Source: DASUPK01 sp963815665 (GTDB lineage Bacteria; Actinomycetota; Thermoleophilia; Solirubrobacterales; 70-9). From it: a DNA stretch of 64,000 bases. Location: positions 1 to 64,000 of the forward strand of contig CAWFHN010000005.1 in NCBI GenBank assembly GCA_963815665.1, in the 5' to 3' direction. The notes below the pieces were generated by a model, which worked only from the letters and a program-made list of their open reading frames with translations, was not told the DNA's origin and made no database searches. The translations under genes were made by a program, and so were the position numbers. Of this stretch, positions 15,467 to 24,810 are shown piece by piece (the first letter of the stretch is position 1; each line of letters opens with the position of its first letter).

Positions 15467-17479
15467 GTGGAGGAGAGCACGACCGAGGCGGAGCTCCTCT
15501 GGGCGCCCACGCCCGAGATGGTGGAGCGATCCCAGCTGACCCGCTACCTGCGCTGGCTCGCGGAGAACCGCAACCTCCACTTCTCCGACTACCACGAGCT
15601 CTGGCGCTGGTCGGTGACCGAGATCGAGGAGTTCTGGGGCAGCCTCTGGGAGTACTTCGAGGTCATCTCCGAGCCGGCGTTTGATCAGGTCCTGAAGGAG
15701 CGCGTGATGCCCGGAGCCCGCTGGTTCGAGGGCGCCCGGCTCAACTACGCCGAGCACATCTTCCGCGGCAAGGACGAGCACGAGGTCGCCGTGGTCTACG
15801 CGTCCGAGCTGCGCGAGCTCAGCGAGCTGCGCTGGGGCGAGCTCAGAGAGCGGGTCGGCGCCGTGCGCGAGGGCCTGCAGGCGCTCGGGGTGTCCCGGGG
15901 GGACCGTGTCGTCGCCTACCTCCCGAATGGCCCCGAGGCGCTGATCGCCTTCCTCGCCGCCGCCAGCCTGGGCGCGGTCTGGTCGAGCTGCTCGCCCGAC
16001 TTCGGGCCCGGCAGCATCGTCGATCGCTTCGCCCAGATCGAGCCGAAGGTGATGTTCACAGTCGACGGGTACCGATACGGCGGCAAGGACTTCGAGCGCC
16101 TCGACGTGGTCGCGGAGGTCGCCGCGCAGATCCCCAGCCTGGAGCGGGTCGTGGTCGTCCCGTATCTGAGCGCCTCGCCCGAGCTCGCCGAGCTGGAGCA
16201 GCACCCGGAGGTTGCGGCGCCGATGACCTGGGGACAGCTGCTCGAGCTCGGCTCCGGGGCCGAGCTGACCTTCGAGCGGGTCCCTTTCGATCACCCGCTC
16301 TGGGTCCTCTACTCATCCGGCACCACGGGCCTGCCCAAGGCGATCGTCCAGGGACACGGCGGCATCCTGCTCGAGCAGCTCAAGAAGGGCTATCTCCATC
16401 TGGACGCCCAGACCGGCGATCGCTTCTTCTGGTTCACCACCACCGGCTGGATGATGTGGAACTTCCTGATCGGCGTGCTGCTCACGCCAGCCTCGATCGT
16501 CCTCTACGACGGGAACCCCGGATCCCCCGACATGGGCGTCCTCTGGGACCTCGCCGAGCGCACCGGGATGACCTGCTTCGGCACCAGCGCCGCGTACATC
16601 GCCGCCTGCATGAAGGATGGGGTCGAGCCCGGCAGGGGCCGCGACCTCTCCAGGCTGCGCTCGGTCGGCTCCACGGGTTCCCCCCTCTCCCCCGAGGGCT
16701 TCGACTGGATCTACGAGCACGTCGGGGAGGACACCTGGTTGTTCTCGACGAGCGGCGGCACCGACCTCTGCACCGCGTTCGTCTGCGGTGTACCGATCCT
16801 GCCCGTCTACAAGGGCGAGCTCCAGGGGCGCGCGCTCGGTGCCAAGGTCGAGGCCTTCGACGAGGCGGGCAACTCGGTCATCGACGAGGTCGGCGAGCTG
16901 GTCATCACCGAGCCGATGCCGTCGATGCCCATCTTCCTCTGGGGTGACGAGGACGGCTCCCGCTACCTGGCCAGCTACTTCGAGATGTACCCCGGGATCT
17001 GGCGACACGGGGACTGGATCGAGATCACCTCGCGCGGCACGGCGATCATCTACGGCCGCTCCGACTCGACCATCAATCGCGGCGGCATTCGCATGGGGAC
17101 CAGCGAGATCTATCGAGCAGTCGCCGACGTGCCCGATGTCGTCGACTCGCTCGTCGTCGACGTGGCGAAGCCCGGGTCCGAGGGATGGATGCCGCTCTTC
17201 GTCGTGCTCCGCGACGGTGCGGAGCTGACCGATGAACTGTCCGGCGAGATCAAGCGGCGAATCCGGGAGCAGTGCTCGCCGCGCCACGTGCCAAACGACA
17301 TCTTCCAGATCGCCGAGGTGCCGCGGACGCTGAGCGGCAAGGTGCTGGAGGTCCCGGTCAAGAGGATCCTGATGGGCGAGCCGCCCGAGAAGGCCGCCAG
17401 CCGCGATTCACTGGCCAATCCGGTGGCGCTCGACTACTTCACCGAGCTCGTCAAGACCCCACCCCGGGGTCAGGCTTAA
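15467..17479 (+). CDS. aacS: Acetoacetyl-CoA synthetase
   Basis: 670 residues, the full length of acetoacetate-CoA ligases. The AMP-binding P-loop motif VLYSSGTTGLPKAIVQGHGG is at about 283-302, an A5-like GWMMWN segment follows, and the C-terminal catalytic lysine sits in RTLSGKVLEVPVK. The N-terminal ACS_N region (FWGSLWEYFEV) suits this subfamily rather than acetyl-CoA synthetase. It activates acetoacetate with ATP and CoA, joining the ketone-body/polyhydroxybutyrate pool to acetyl-CoA metabolism. Genes for 3-hydroxybutyryl-CoA dehydrogenase and HMG-CoA lyase are nearby. Start GTG. Confidence 0.9.
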   Translation: MEESTTEAELLWAPTPEMVERSQLTRYLRWLAENRNLHFSDYHELWRWSVTEIEEFWGSLWEYFEVISEPAFDQVLKERVMPGARWFEGARLNYAEHIFRGKDEHEVAVVYASELRELSELRWGELRERVGAVREGLQALGVSRGDRVVAYLPNGPEALIAFLAAASLGAVWSSCSPDFGPGSIVDRFAQIEPKVMFTVDGYRYGGKDFERLDVVAEVAAQIPSLERVVVVPYLSASPELAELEQHPEVAAPMTWGQLLELGSGAELTFERVPFDHPLWVLYSSGTTGLPKAIVQGHGGILLEQLKKGYLHLDAQTGDRFFWFTTTGWMMWNFLIGVLLTPASIVLYDGNPGSPDMGVLWDLAERTGMTCFGTSAAYIAACMKDGVEPGRGRDLSRLRSVGSTGSPLSPEGFDWIYEHVGEDTWLFSTSGGTDLCTAFVCGVPILPVYKGELQGRALGAKVEAFDEAGNSVIDEVGELVITEPMPSMPIFLWGDEDGSRYLASYFEMYPGIWRHGDWIEITSRGTAIIYGRSDSTINRGGIRMGTSEIYRAVADVPDVVDSLVVDVAKPGSEGWMPLFVVLRDGAELTDELSGEIKRRIREQCSPRHVPNDIFQIAEVPRTLSGKVLEVPVKRILMGEPPEKAASRDSLANPVALDYFTELVKTPPRGQA

Positions 17480-17489
17480 GCCCGACCCC
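17466..17489 (+). terminator. Hairpin at the end of the acetoacetyl-CoA synthetase gene
   Basis: GGGGTC-A-GGCTT/AAGCC-C-GACCCC, a stem with one mismatch that includes the TAA stop. There is no U-run, so termination may be weak or Rho-assisted. Confidence 0.4.
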
Positions 17490-17562
17490 GGACTCTCACT
17501 GTCTGTCCTGACCCGCTGGTGGGAGCTCGACGCGTGGGCCGAAGCCGGGAATCAGCCGCGGG

Positions 17563-19083
17563 CTAGGCGGGCGTCACCGGATTACGACGCATGGCAAAGT
17601 TGCGGTCCTTGCCGGCGGCGAGCGTAAAGCGGCGGACGAGCTCGGCCCGCAGCCCGTCCGGCTCGATCACCGCGTCGACGACGAGCTCCGAGGCGAGATG
17701 GAGGATGTCGATGTCCTCGGCGTACTCCTCGCGCTTCTCCTTGATGAATCGCTCGCGCTCGTCCGGGTCCTCGATCTCCTGGATCTGGTTGTAGAAGACG
17801 GCGTTGATGGCGGCCTCCGGCCCCATCACCGCGATCTGGGCCTGCGGGAAGGCGAGGCACGCGTCCGGCTCGAACGCCGGGCCCGCCATCGCATAGAGCC
17901 CGGCACCGTAGGCCTTCCGCACGATCACGGAGAGCTTGGGAACAGTCGCCTCGGAGACGGCGCTGATCATCTTCGCCCCGTGGCGGATGATCCCCTGGCG
18001 CTCGACGTCCTTGCCGATCATGAAGCCGGGCACGTCCGCGAGGAAGAGCAGTGGGACGTTGAACGCGTTGCAGGTCATGATGAAGCGCGCCGCCTTGTCG
18101 GCCGAGTCGACGAAGAGCACGCCGCCCTTCACCTTCGGCTGATTGGCGACGATCCCGATCACACGGCCATCGAGGCGCGCGTAGCCGACCACCACCTCCT
18201 TCGCCCAGCGGTCGTGGACCTCCAGGAACGAGCCGGCGTCGGCGAAAGCCCCGATCAGGTCCTTGACGTCGAAGGGGTCCTTCTCGTTGCCGGGGACGAT
18301 CTCGGAGATCCGCGGCCCCTCCTCGGGCACCGCGGGGGGAGCGGCGGGCGGTTCCTCCCGCCAGTTGGCGGGCATGTACGACAGGTAACGGCGGGCGAGA
18401 TCGATCGCCTCCTCGTCCGACGCCGCCAGGAAGTGGCCGCATCCGGAGACCGCGGTGTGCATTCGCGCGCCCCCCATCTCCTCGAGCGTGACCTTCTCCC
18501 CGATCACCATCTCGGCCATGCGCGGCGAGCCGAGATACATCGACGCGTTGCCGTCGCGCATGATCACGACGTCGCAGAACGCCGGGATGTAGGCACCCCC
18601 GGCGGCGCTCGGCCCGAACAGCAGGCACACCTGCGGCACCTGGCCGGAGAGACGCACCTGGGTGTGGAAGATGTGGCCGGCCCCGCGGCGGCCGGGGAAC
18701 ATCCGCACCTGGTCCGTGATCCGCGCACCGGCCGAATCGACCAGGTACACGATCGGGACCTGATGGGCCAGGGCCCGCTCCTGGATCCGGAGGATCTTCT
18801 CGACCGTCTTCGGCCCCCAGGAGCCGGCCTTCACCGCCGGATCGTTTGCCATCAGCGCGATCGGCCGCCCGCCCACGGTCCCCGTTCCCGTGACCACGCC
18901 GTCCGCGCCCAGTCCTTCCTGCTCCCAATTGGCGAGCAACCCCTCCTCGGCCAGGGAGTCCGGATCGAGAAACCTCGCCACCCGGTCGCGAACGGGCAGC
19001 TTCTGCTGCTCGGCGACCTTCTTGCGATGACGCTCCGGGCCGCCCTCCAGCGCGGCGTCGAGAGCCGACCTGACGTCGCTCAC
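17563..19083 (-). CDS. Acyl-CoA carboxylase beta subunit (carboxyltransferase, PccB-like)
   Basis: 506 residues, the usual length. It has both crotonase-like halves: an N-terminal acyl-CoA site with DSAGARI and a GPSAAGGAYIPAFCD oxyanion region, and a C-terminal biotin site with VANQPKVKGG and RKAYGAGLYAMAG. It transfers carboxyl from biotin to acetyl- or propionyl-CoA; specificity cannot be decided. In the ethylmalonyl-CoA setting, a propionyl-CoA carboxylase is required. The biotin-carrying alpha subunit is not in the window. The ATG overlaps the DivIVA-domain gene's stop as ATGA. Confidence 0.92.
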   Translation of the reverse strand: MSDVRSALDAALEGGPERHRKKVAEQQKLPVRDRVARFLDPDSLAEEGLLANWEQEGLGADGVVTGTGTVGGRPIALMANDPAVKAGSWGPKTVEKILRIQERALAHQVPIVYLVDSAGARITDQVRMFPGRRGAGHIFHTQVRLSGQVPQVCLLFGPSAAGGAYIPAFCDVVIMRDGNASMYLGSPRMAEMVIGEKVTLEEMGGARMHTAVSGCGHFLAASDEEAIDLARRYLSYMPANWREEPPAAPPAVPEEGPRISEIVPGNEKDPFDVKDLIGAFADAGSFLEVHDRWAKEVVVGYARLDGRVIGIVANQPKVKGGVLFVDSADKAARFIMTCNAFNVPLLFLADVPGFMIGKDVERQGIIRHGAKMISAVSEATVPKLSVIVRKAYGAGLYAMAGPAFEPDACLAFPQAQIAVMGPEAAINAVFYNQIQEIEDPDERERFIKEKREEYAEDIDILHLASELVVDAVIEPDGLRAELVRRFTLAAGKDRNFAMRRNPVTPA

Positions 19084-19868
19084 CTCAGGTTTCTCAGGTC
19101 CGCTTCGTGCTCGGACTCGGCCTCGTGGACCTCGGTCCGCTCGACCGCGGTCCCCTCGACGGCAGTCTCTTGGGCCGCCGCCTCATCCTCGTCGTCGAGC
19201 TCCGCGTGGGCGTCATCGCGGGCCAGAGGGTCGAACTCCTCGGGCTTGTCGAACTGGTCCGTCCCGGGAACCGGGCGATGCTCTGAGACCGTCCCGGTCA
19301 GTTTGGCGCTCAGCTCCTCGGCGTCCGCCAGCACGTCGTTGCGGCGGCGAACCAGGTCGGCGATCACCGCCTCGATGTCCTCGCGGCGCTGGGTGCCCTC
19401 CTCGACGATCCGACGCGCCTGCGCCCGGGCACCATCCATCGCCTCGCGAGCCTGCCTCTCCGCCTCGGCCTTGGCGTTGGACAGCACCTCTTCGGCCTCC
19501 TCGCGTGTCTGCTGGGCGTATGAGTCGGCCGACGTGCGTGTTTCCCTCGCGTAGTTGTCGACCTCTGTCCGGGTTTCCTCGGCCTGCATGCTCGCGGTGT
19601 TGATCGTGCCTCGGGCCTCCTCCTCGGCCTCAGCCCGGATCTGCTGGGCGCTCTCCTCGGCCTGAGCGAGGATCGCGCCGGTCCTCTCACCGACGCGCTC
19701 GAGCTCGCGCTTGACCGTGTCGGAACGCGTCTCGTCGCCGGCGCCTGTCTCGAGCCAATCCGCCAATCGGGCCAGGAACTTCTCGACCTCGTGCTTGTCG
19801 TAGCCGCGCTTCGCGGTCGGAAAGGTTGCGTTCCTGATGCGGTCGAGGCTGGTCTGGTCGACGGGCAT
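19080..19868 (-). CDS. DivIVA-domain coiled-coil protein
   Basis: 262 residues. The N-terminal DivIVA lipid-binding segment (IRNATFPTAKRGYDKHEVEKFL, about 11-32) is followed by a long Ala/Glu/Arg coiled coil (about 45-195) and an acidic tail (DEDEAAAQE...). Such proteins sense membrane curvature or scaffold polar growth. AAGGAGGG precedes the ATG by 9 bases. It is sandwiched between hbd (26 bp) and the carboxyltransferase gene (ATGA overlap), an arrangement that suggests a link between acyl-CoA carboxylation and envelope growth. Confidence 0.85.
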   Translation of the reverse strand: MPVDQTSLDRIRNATFPTAKRGYDKHEVEKFLARLADWLETGAGDETRSDTVKRELERVGERTGAILAQAEESAQQIRAEAEEEARGTINTASMQAEETRTEVDNYARETRTSADSYAQQTREEAEEVLSNAKAEAERQAREAMDGARAQARRIVEEGTQRREDIEAVIADLVRRRNDVLADAEELSAKLTGTVSEHRPVPGTDQFDKPEEFDPLARDDAHAELDDEDEAAAQETAVEGTAVERTEVHEAESEHEADLRNLR

Positions 19869-19894
19869 GCGTCCTGATCCCTCCTTGAACTTGC

Positions 19895-20779
19895 CTAGTT
19901 CCCAGCGTCCACCGGGACGGGCACATCAACGGAGTAATCGTAGAACCCCTTACCCGACTTACGTCCGAAGTCCCCCGCACCCACCATCTTCCGCAGGGTG
20001 TCCGGAGCGGCGAACCGCTCCTCGCCATAGGCGTCCACCATCACGTCCGCGATCGCCGACAGGGTGTCGAGCCCGACGAAGTCGGCCAGCGTCAGCGGTC
20101 CCATCGGGTGGCTGGCGCCGGCCATCATGCCGGTGTCGATGTCCTCGATCGAGCCGACGCCCTGCTCGTGGGCGCGGATCGCATCGAGCATGTACGGGAC
20201 GAGCAGCCGGTTGACGATGAAGCCGCGATTGTCGCCTGCGGCCACCGTGGTCTTGCCGAGCTTCTCGCCGACCTCGAAGCCCAGAGCCACCGCCTCGTCG
20301 GTCGACTTATCGGCCCGCACGACCTCCAGCAACGGCATCACCTGAGGTGGGTTGAAGAAATGGAGCCCGATCATGCGGTCGGGCCGCCTCGTCGCCTCGG
20401 CCTGGGTGGCGACCGGGAGCGAGGAGGTGTTGGTCGCGAGGTACGCGTCGTCCTTGACCAGCTGATCGATCTCGCGCCACATCTCGAGCTTGCGGTCGAG
20501 GTCCTCGGTGATCGCCTCGATCACGAGGTCGCAGTCCGCGAGATCCGAGTAGTCCAGGGTCGGCGTGATCCGGCCTCGAACGGCGTCCGCCTCCGACTGC
20601 TCCATCCTGCCCTTGTCGACCGCCCGGGCGAGCTGTTTCTCGACCTTGCCCAGGCCCTTGTCGAGTGGCTCCTGATCGATTTCGCGAACCACGACGTCCC
20701 ATCCCGCCTGGGCGCAGATCTGTGAGATCCCGTGACCCATGAGCCCGCATCCCAGGACGCCGACCTTGCTGATCGCCAT
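19895..20779 (-). CDS. hbd: 3-hydroxybutyryl-CoA dehydrogenase
   Basis: 294 residues. The Rossmann motif GVLGCGLMGHGI is at the N-terminus, followed by EAITEDLDRK, the catalytic His in HFFNPPQVMPLLEVV and NRGFIVNRLLVPY. The C-terminal 3HCDH domain contains GPLTLADFVGLD. It interconverts acetoacetyl-CoA and 3-hydroxybutyryl-CoA with NAD(P), supplying or using crotonyl-CoA precursors. The start at 20779 has AAGGGAG about 9 bases upstream; an open frame further upstream lacks support. First gene of an hbd-divIVA-carboxylase operon. Confidence 0.92.
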   Translation of the reverse strand: MAISKVGVLGCGLMGHGISQICAQAGWDVVVREIDQEPLDKGLGKVEKQLARAVDKGRMEQSEADAVRGRITPTLDYSDLADCDLVIEAITEDLDRKLEMWREIDQLVKDDAYLATNTSSLPVATQAEATRRPDRMIGLHFFNPPQVMPLLEVVRADKSTDEAVALGFEVGEKLGKTTVAAGDNRGFIVNRLLVPYMLDAIRAHEQGVGSIEDIDTGMMAGASHPMGPLTLADFVGLDTLSAIADVMVDAYGEERFAAPDTLRKMVGAGDFGRKSGKGFYDYSVDVPVPVDAGN

Positions 20780-20893
20780 ATTTCGTGTCTCCCTTGTGTG
20801 AGGGCACGCCAGGGCGCGACCCGACTGATAAGGATTGGCGGCGATGAGCATACGGGCCGCAACCACCTAAGGTTGCGCGGGTTTCAGACCAGA

Positions 20894-22384
20894 ATGCTCT
20901 CCGGGAGAACACAGCGAGCCGGGATCTCGCTCGCCGCGCTCTGCGTGGCGGCGCTGGCTTGGGCAGCGCCGATGGCCGATGCCTCGGCCTCGGCCTCGGC
21001 GAAGTGTGGCAAGGCGTGTCAGGCCAAGAAGGAACACCTGGCCCAGCGGCAGCGCAAGAACGCCAAGCAGAAGCGGCCCAACGTGATCGTGATCGACACC
21101 GATGACATGAACGTCTCCGACATGCCGGTGATGCGAAGCACGCTCAGCCTCATCACCGCCCATGGGACGACGTTTCGCAACAGCTACGTCTCCTATCCCC
21201 TCTGCTGCCCGTCCCGGGCGACCTTCCTGACCGGCCAATACGCCCACAACCATCACGTCCTCACCGACCAGCGATACGGGGACCTCGACAACAGCAACAC
21301 GCTGGCCGTCTGGCTCCGGCGAGCCAAGTACCGCACGGCGATGGTCGGCAAGTACCTGAACGGCTACGGCGTGATCAATCCACGCGAGGTCCCGCCCGGA
21401 TGGACGCAGTGGTACGCCCTTACGGATCGGACGGAGCAGCACCGCTACAAGATCAAGCTCAACGAGAACGGCAAGGTCCGCCACTACGGGCGCAAGCCCA
21501 CCGACTACGTCGACTACGTTCTCGACGGCAAGGTCAACCAGCTGCTCAAGAGCTGGGCGCCGAGCCCGAAGCCCTTCTTCCTCTACTACAACCCGAACAA
21601 CCCCCACGGCGAGGCCGGGACCCCTCCCTGGTCCAGCCGCGACCCCGAGCCAGCGCCGCAGTACCAGGGCATCGCCGGGGACATCGGGGCGCCGCGCACC
21701 CCGAACTTCGACGAGCCGGACGTCAGCGACAAGCCGCCCGAGGTCCGCTCCATACCCCGTCTCTCCGACACCGACCTCGCCGACATCGACCGCCGCTATC
21801 GCGGCCGGATCGAGAGCCTGTTCTCGGTGGACGACGAGGTGAAGAGGATCGTCGGTTTGATCCGGAAGTACAGGGACAAGCGGAAGACCTACTTCATCTT
21901 CACGTCGGACAACGGCCTACAGTTGGGAGCCCACCGAATCGAGTTCAAGGACTACCTCTACCAGGAGGGCGAGCGGGTGCCGCTCGTCATCCGCGGTCCC
22001 GGGTTCCCACAGAACGCAACCCGCGATCAGCTGGTCTCCAACATCGACCTCGCGCCGACCATCGTCGGCCTGACCAATTCCCGGCCGGCGCGGGTGATGG
22101 ACGGCACCTCCCTCCTCCCCTTCGCCGGAAATCCCTCACTGGGGACGGACCGCGCCCTGCTCGAGGAGAGCTTCGATTTGGGTGAGTTCGGCGTGCGGGA
22201 GGGACCGTGGGCCTACAACGCCTGGGACGGTGGGGGCGAGGAGCTCTACAACCTCGACGACGACCCGTACGAGCTCACCAACCTTCTCCATGGGCCGGGG
22301 GCGTCGAGCTACACCGGGATCCGAGACCAGCTCGCTGCCCGCCTGGCGCAGCTCAAAACCTGCAACGGCGACAGCTGCCGCTAG
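20894..22384 (+). CDS. Secreted sulfatase (formylglycine type)
   Basis: 496 residues. Signal peptide about 1-30 (ALAWAAPMADA). Ligands D70-D71 and the sulfatase signature C104-x-P-S-R108 are present, then TSDNG and the C-terminal YNLDDDPYELTNL typical of the family. It should hydrolyse sulfate esters outside the cytoplasm. It is a paralogue of the 9291-10979 protein but has a cleavable signal and a basic linker (about 38-62). Its TAG stop shares the CTAG with the convergent SnoaL-like gene. Confidence 0.88.
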   Translation: MLSGRTQRAGISLAALCVAALAWAAPMADASASASAKCGKACQAKKEHLAQRQRKNAKQKRPNVIVIDTDDMNVSDMPVMRSTLSLITAHGTTFRNSYVSYPLCCPSRATFLTGQYAHNHHVLTDQRYGDLDNSNTLAVWLRRAKYRTAMVGKYLNGYGVINPREVPPGWTQWYALTDRTEQHRYKIKLNENGKVRHYGRKPTDYVDYVLDGKVNQLLKSWAPSPKPFFLYYNPNNPHGEAGTPPWSSRDPEPAPQYQGIAGDIGAPRTPNFDEPDVSDKPPEVRSIPRLSDTDLADIDRRYRGRIESLFSVDDEVKRIVGLIRKYRDKRKTYFIFTSDNGLQLGAHRIEFKDYLYQEGERVPLVIRGPGFPQNATRDQLVSNIDLAPTIVGLTNSRPARVMDGTSLLPFAGNPSLGTDRALLEESFDLGEFGVREGPWAYNAWDGGGEELYNLDDDPYELTNLLHGPGASSYTGIRDQLAARLAQLKTCNGDSCR

Positions 22385-22761
22385 GTAACGCCGGCTTCCT
22401 CGAGCTTCTTCTGCATCGCCTCGGCGAGGGCGTGGACGCCGCTCATCGGCCGGACGTAGACGGCCATGTCGTTGATCCTGCCCTGGTCGTCGAAGTGCAG
22501 AAGGTCGATCCCTTCGAGCTCACGGCCGCCGATGCGCGCGCTGAAGCAGAGCGTCGCGGCATCGCCGGTCTCGATCTGATCGGTGTACCGAAAGTCCTCG
22601 AAGACCTGGGCGACCGCGCCGAGCAGCATCGCCACGGCGTCGCGTCCCTCGTACTGCTTGAAGACCACCGGGCTGCGGAAGGAGACGTCCTCGGTGAAGA
22701 GGTCGTCGATGGCCGTGAAGTCCTTGGACTCGGCGGCGGCACGGAAACGGTCACTCTGCAT
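22381..22761 (-). CDS. SnoaL/NTF2-like protein
   Basis: 126 residues from ATG 22761 (MQSDRF). One cone-shaped NTF2-like domain with the usual pattern: helix, AIDDLFTEDVSFRSPVV, YEGRDAVAMLL, then beta strands ending INDMAVYVRP. No catalytic signature can be fixed. It follows HMG-CoA lyase by 10 bp and the diguanylate cyclase lies just before that, so it is probably the last gene of that transcript. Confidence 0.8.
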   Translation of the reverse strand: MQSDRFRAAAESKDFTAIDDLFTEDVSFRSPVVFKQYEGRDAVAMLLGAVAQVFEDFRYTDQIETGDAATLCFSARIGGRELEGIDLLHFDDQGRINDMAVYVRPMSGVHALAEAMQKKLEEAGVT

Positions 22762-22771
22762 GCCCGGAACC

Positions 22772-23692
22772 CTACCGGTGCCAGTCCACAGGCCCCGCCG
22801 TGAGCAGGTGGGCACCGAGCGGGCGCCCGAGCACCGCCTGCGCCTCCGACGAGGCGGCGATCAGCCTGGCCAGGTCCACCCCGGTCCCCACCCCCATCTC
22901 CTCCAACATCGAGACAAGGTCCTCGGTCGAGATGTTCCCCGTCGATCCGGGTGGCACCGGGCAACCGCCCAGCTCTCCGAAGGAGCTCTCGAAGGAGCCG
23001 ACGCCCTGCTCGAGCGCCGCGAGGACGTTCGCCAGCCCCTGACCCCGGGTGTTGTGGAAGTGCGCCGTGAGCTCGACGTCGCCAAGCCGCTGCTTGGCCG
23101 CCGCGAAGAACTCCCCCACCTGCCGCGGATTCGCCATCCCGGTGGTGTCGCCGAAGGCGATCTCCTCGCAGCCGAACCCCGCCAGCAGCTCCCCGATCTC
23201 AAAGACCCGCTCCGGCGCGACCTCGCCTTCGTAGGGGCAGCCGAAGCTGGTCGAGATCACCCCCTCACAGCGCAGGCCGCCCTCCTGGGCGGCCGCGATG
23301 GTACCCTCGAGGTCCGCCAGGGACTCTGCGATCGAGCGGTTGACGTTCCTCTTGTTGTGGGTCTCCGAGGCGGAGAGGAAGAAGTTGGCCTCCTGAAGAC
23401 GGTCGCGGAACGCGAGCGCGTTCTCCAGCCCTTTCCGATTCGGGATCAGCACGGAGTAGGCGACACCCTCGCGCGGCTCGAAGCGAGTGATCAACTCGGC
23501 GGCATCGGCGAGCTGCGGAACCACGTCGGGCCTGACGAACGAGGTGAGCTCGATCCGCGTCAGGCCCGCGTCGGCGAGGAACCCGATCAACCGGATCTTC
23601 TCCTCCGTGGGAATCACCTCGGGCTCGTTCTGAAAACCGTCGCGAGGCCCGACCTCGCGGATGCGAACGCTCTTCGGAAGCTCCCTCGCCAT
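22772..23692 (-). CDS. mvaB: Hydroxymethylglutaryl-CoA lyase
   Basis: 306 residues, a DRE-TIM metallolyase. REVGPRDGFQNE (metal Asp and Arg), ELTSFVRPDVVPQLAD, the metal HxH in AHFHNTRGQG, and the catalytic Cys loop GGCPVPPGSTGNISTED are all present. It cleaves HMG-CoA into acetoacetate and acetyl-CoA in leucine breakdown. The acetoacetate can feed the acetoacetyl-CoA synthetase encoded at 15467. It lies 9 bp after the diguanylate cyclase gene, an odd operon partner. Confidence 0.92.
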   Translation of the reverse strand: MARELPKSVRIREVGPRDGFQNEPEVIPTEEKIRLIGFLADAGLTRIELTSFVRPDVVPQLADAAELITRFEPREGVAYSVLIPNRKGLENALAFRDRLQEANFFLSASETHNKRNVNRSIAESLADLEGTIAAAQEGGLRCEGVISTSFGCPYEGEVAPERVFEIGELLAGFGCEEIAFGDTTGMANPRQVGEFFAAAKQRLGDVELTAHFHNTRGQGLANVLAALEQGVGSFESSFGELGGCPVPPGSTGNISTEDLVSMLEEMGVGTGVDLARLIAASSEAQAVLGRPLGAHLLTAGPVDWHR

Positions 23693-23701
23693 CCTGTGAG
23701 C

Positions 23702-24739
23702 CTAGCCGGGAGCGTCCACCAGGCTTCCCTGCGCCGGCACCAGGATCGTCAGGTCGCCGCCATCTCGCTTGGCCGCATAGAGGGCCGCATCAGCCCGCTC
23801 GAACAGCTCCAGGGCGCTCTCGAGCTCATCCCAAACGGCGAGACCGGCTGAGCAGGACGATTCCTCCGGGGTCGCTTCTCGCACGCGTGCCAGCACCGCC
23901 ATGCCCGACTCGGCCGGGCAGTCCGGCATGAGCAGCATGAACTCGTCGCCTCCCACCCTGGCGAGGAAGTCGCTGGGCCTGATCGCCCCCTGCCACGCCT
24001 CCACCGCTGAGACCAGAAGGTCGTCGCCGGCCAGGTGTCCCCGCTCGTCGTTGAATCGCTTGAGATCGTCCAGATCGATGATCGCGGCGCAGAGCGGCGC
24101 GCCGTGACGCCTCGCGAAGGCCAGCTCGCGAGCGAGCTCCTGGTCGAGCCAGCGACGGTTGGCGATCCCGGTGAGAGGGTCGGTCCGGGCGCGTGACTCC
24201 GAAACCTCGACCCTGCGAGTCGTAGCGTTGCTCAGCCAGGAGACGACCGCGGCGGCGGTGCTGAAGGCGATTGCGGTCAGCAGCAGCCGGGTGAGCGGCG
24301 AGTATCCGTTTGCGGGGATCGAGTAGAGGACAGCCGCGTAGACCGCGAACAGCCAGGAAAGCTGCGCCACCGTCCGGCGCCCGGGAAAGAAAAAGGCCGA
24401 GACGAGGATGACCCAGGTGAACATCGCCACGTATGAACCCGGCTGGCCCGCGAAGTACACGCAGAGCGAGATCAGGACCGAGCCGAGCCCGACCATGACC
24501 TGGAGGACCCAGTCCGGCAGGCGCCTGGCGAAAGCGAAGAGAAGGGTCGCCACCGTCGCGGCCGTGCTCGCGATCGCCAGGATGGCTCCGTCGTTGCTGG
24601 CGGACGGATGGGGCAGGAGAAGTGAGAGCGCGACGAGCACCGCTCCGGCGCCATAGAGAACGGCGATGACGCGGGCGATGAGCCCCGTATCGCCATGAAT
24701 CTCTTGTGGGGTTGGGAGCCTCAGCCGAGCGGGAGCCAT
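23702..24739 (-). CDS. Membrane diguanylate cyclase (GGDEF)
   Basis: 345 residues. Six hydrophobic helices (about 20-170), a short coiled linker, then a GGDEF domain: RTDPLTGIANRR, IDLDDLKRFND and an intact GGDEF active site (263-267). The product-inhibition I-site RPSD (254-257) is also intact. It should make c-di-GMP from GTP at the membrane with feedback control; the sensor ligand is unknown. It sits between a thioesterase gene (71 bp upstream) and HMG-CoA lyase. Confidence 0.92.
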   Translation of the reverse strand: MAPARLRLPTPQEIHGDTGLIARVIAVLYGAGAVLVALSLLLPHPSASNDGAILAIASTAATVATLLFAFARRLPDWVLQVMVGLGSVLISLCVYFAGQPGSYVAMFTWVILVSAFFFPGRRTVAQLSWLFAVYAAVLYSIPANGYSPLTRLLLTAIAFSTAAAVVSWLSNATTRRVEVSESRARTDPLTGIANRRWLDQELARELAFARRHGAPLCAAIIDLDDLKRFNDERGHLAGDDLLVSAVEAWQGAIRPSDFLARVGGDEFMLLMPDCPAESGMAVLARVREATPEESSCSAGLAVWDELESALELFERADAALYAAKRDGGDLTILVPAQGSLVDAPG

Positions 24740-24810
24740 CGTTCGCTCATCGGCTGTTTCGGGCCCGGTTTGAATCCGTGGAATCCCGCAATCCGGTCGT
24801 CAGCCGTGCC

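Noticed and set aside
17698..19554. 618-residue open frame on the plus strand
   Set aside because: Antisense to the carboxyltransferase and DivIVA-domain genes; composition is that of a GC-rich shadow.
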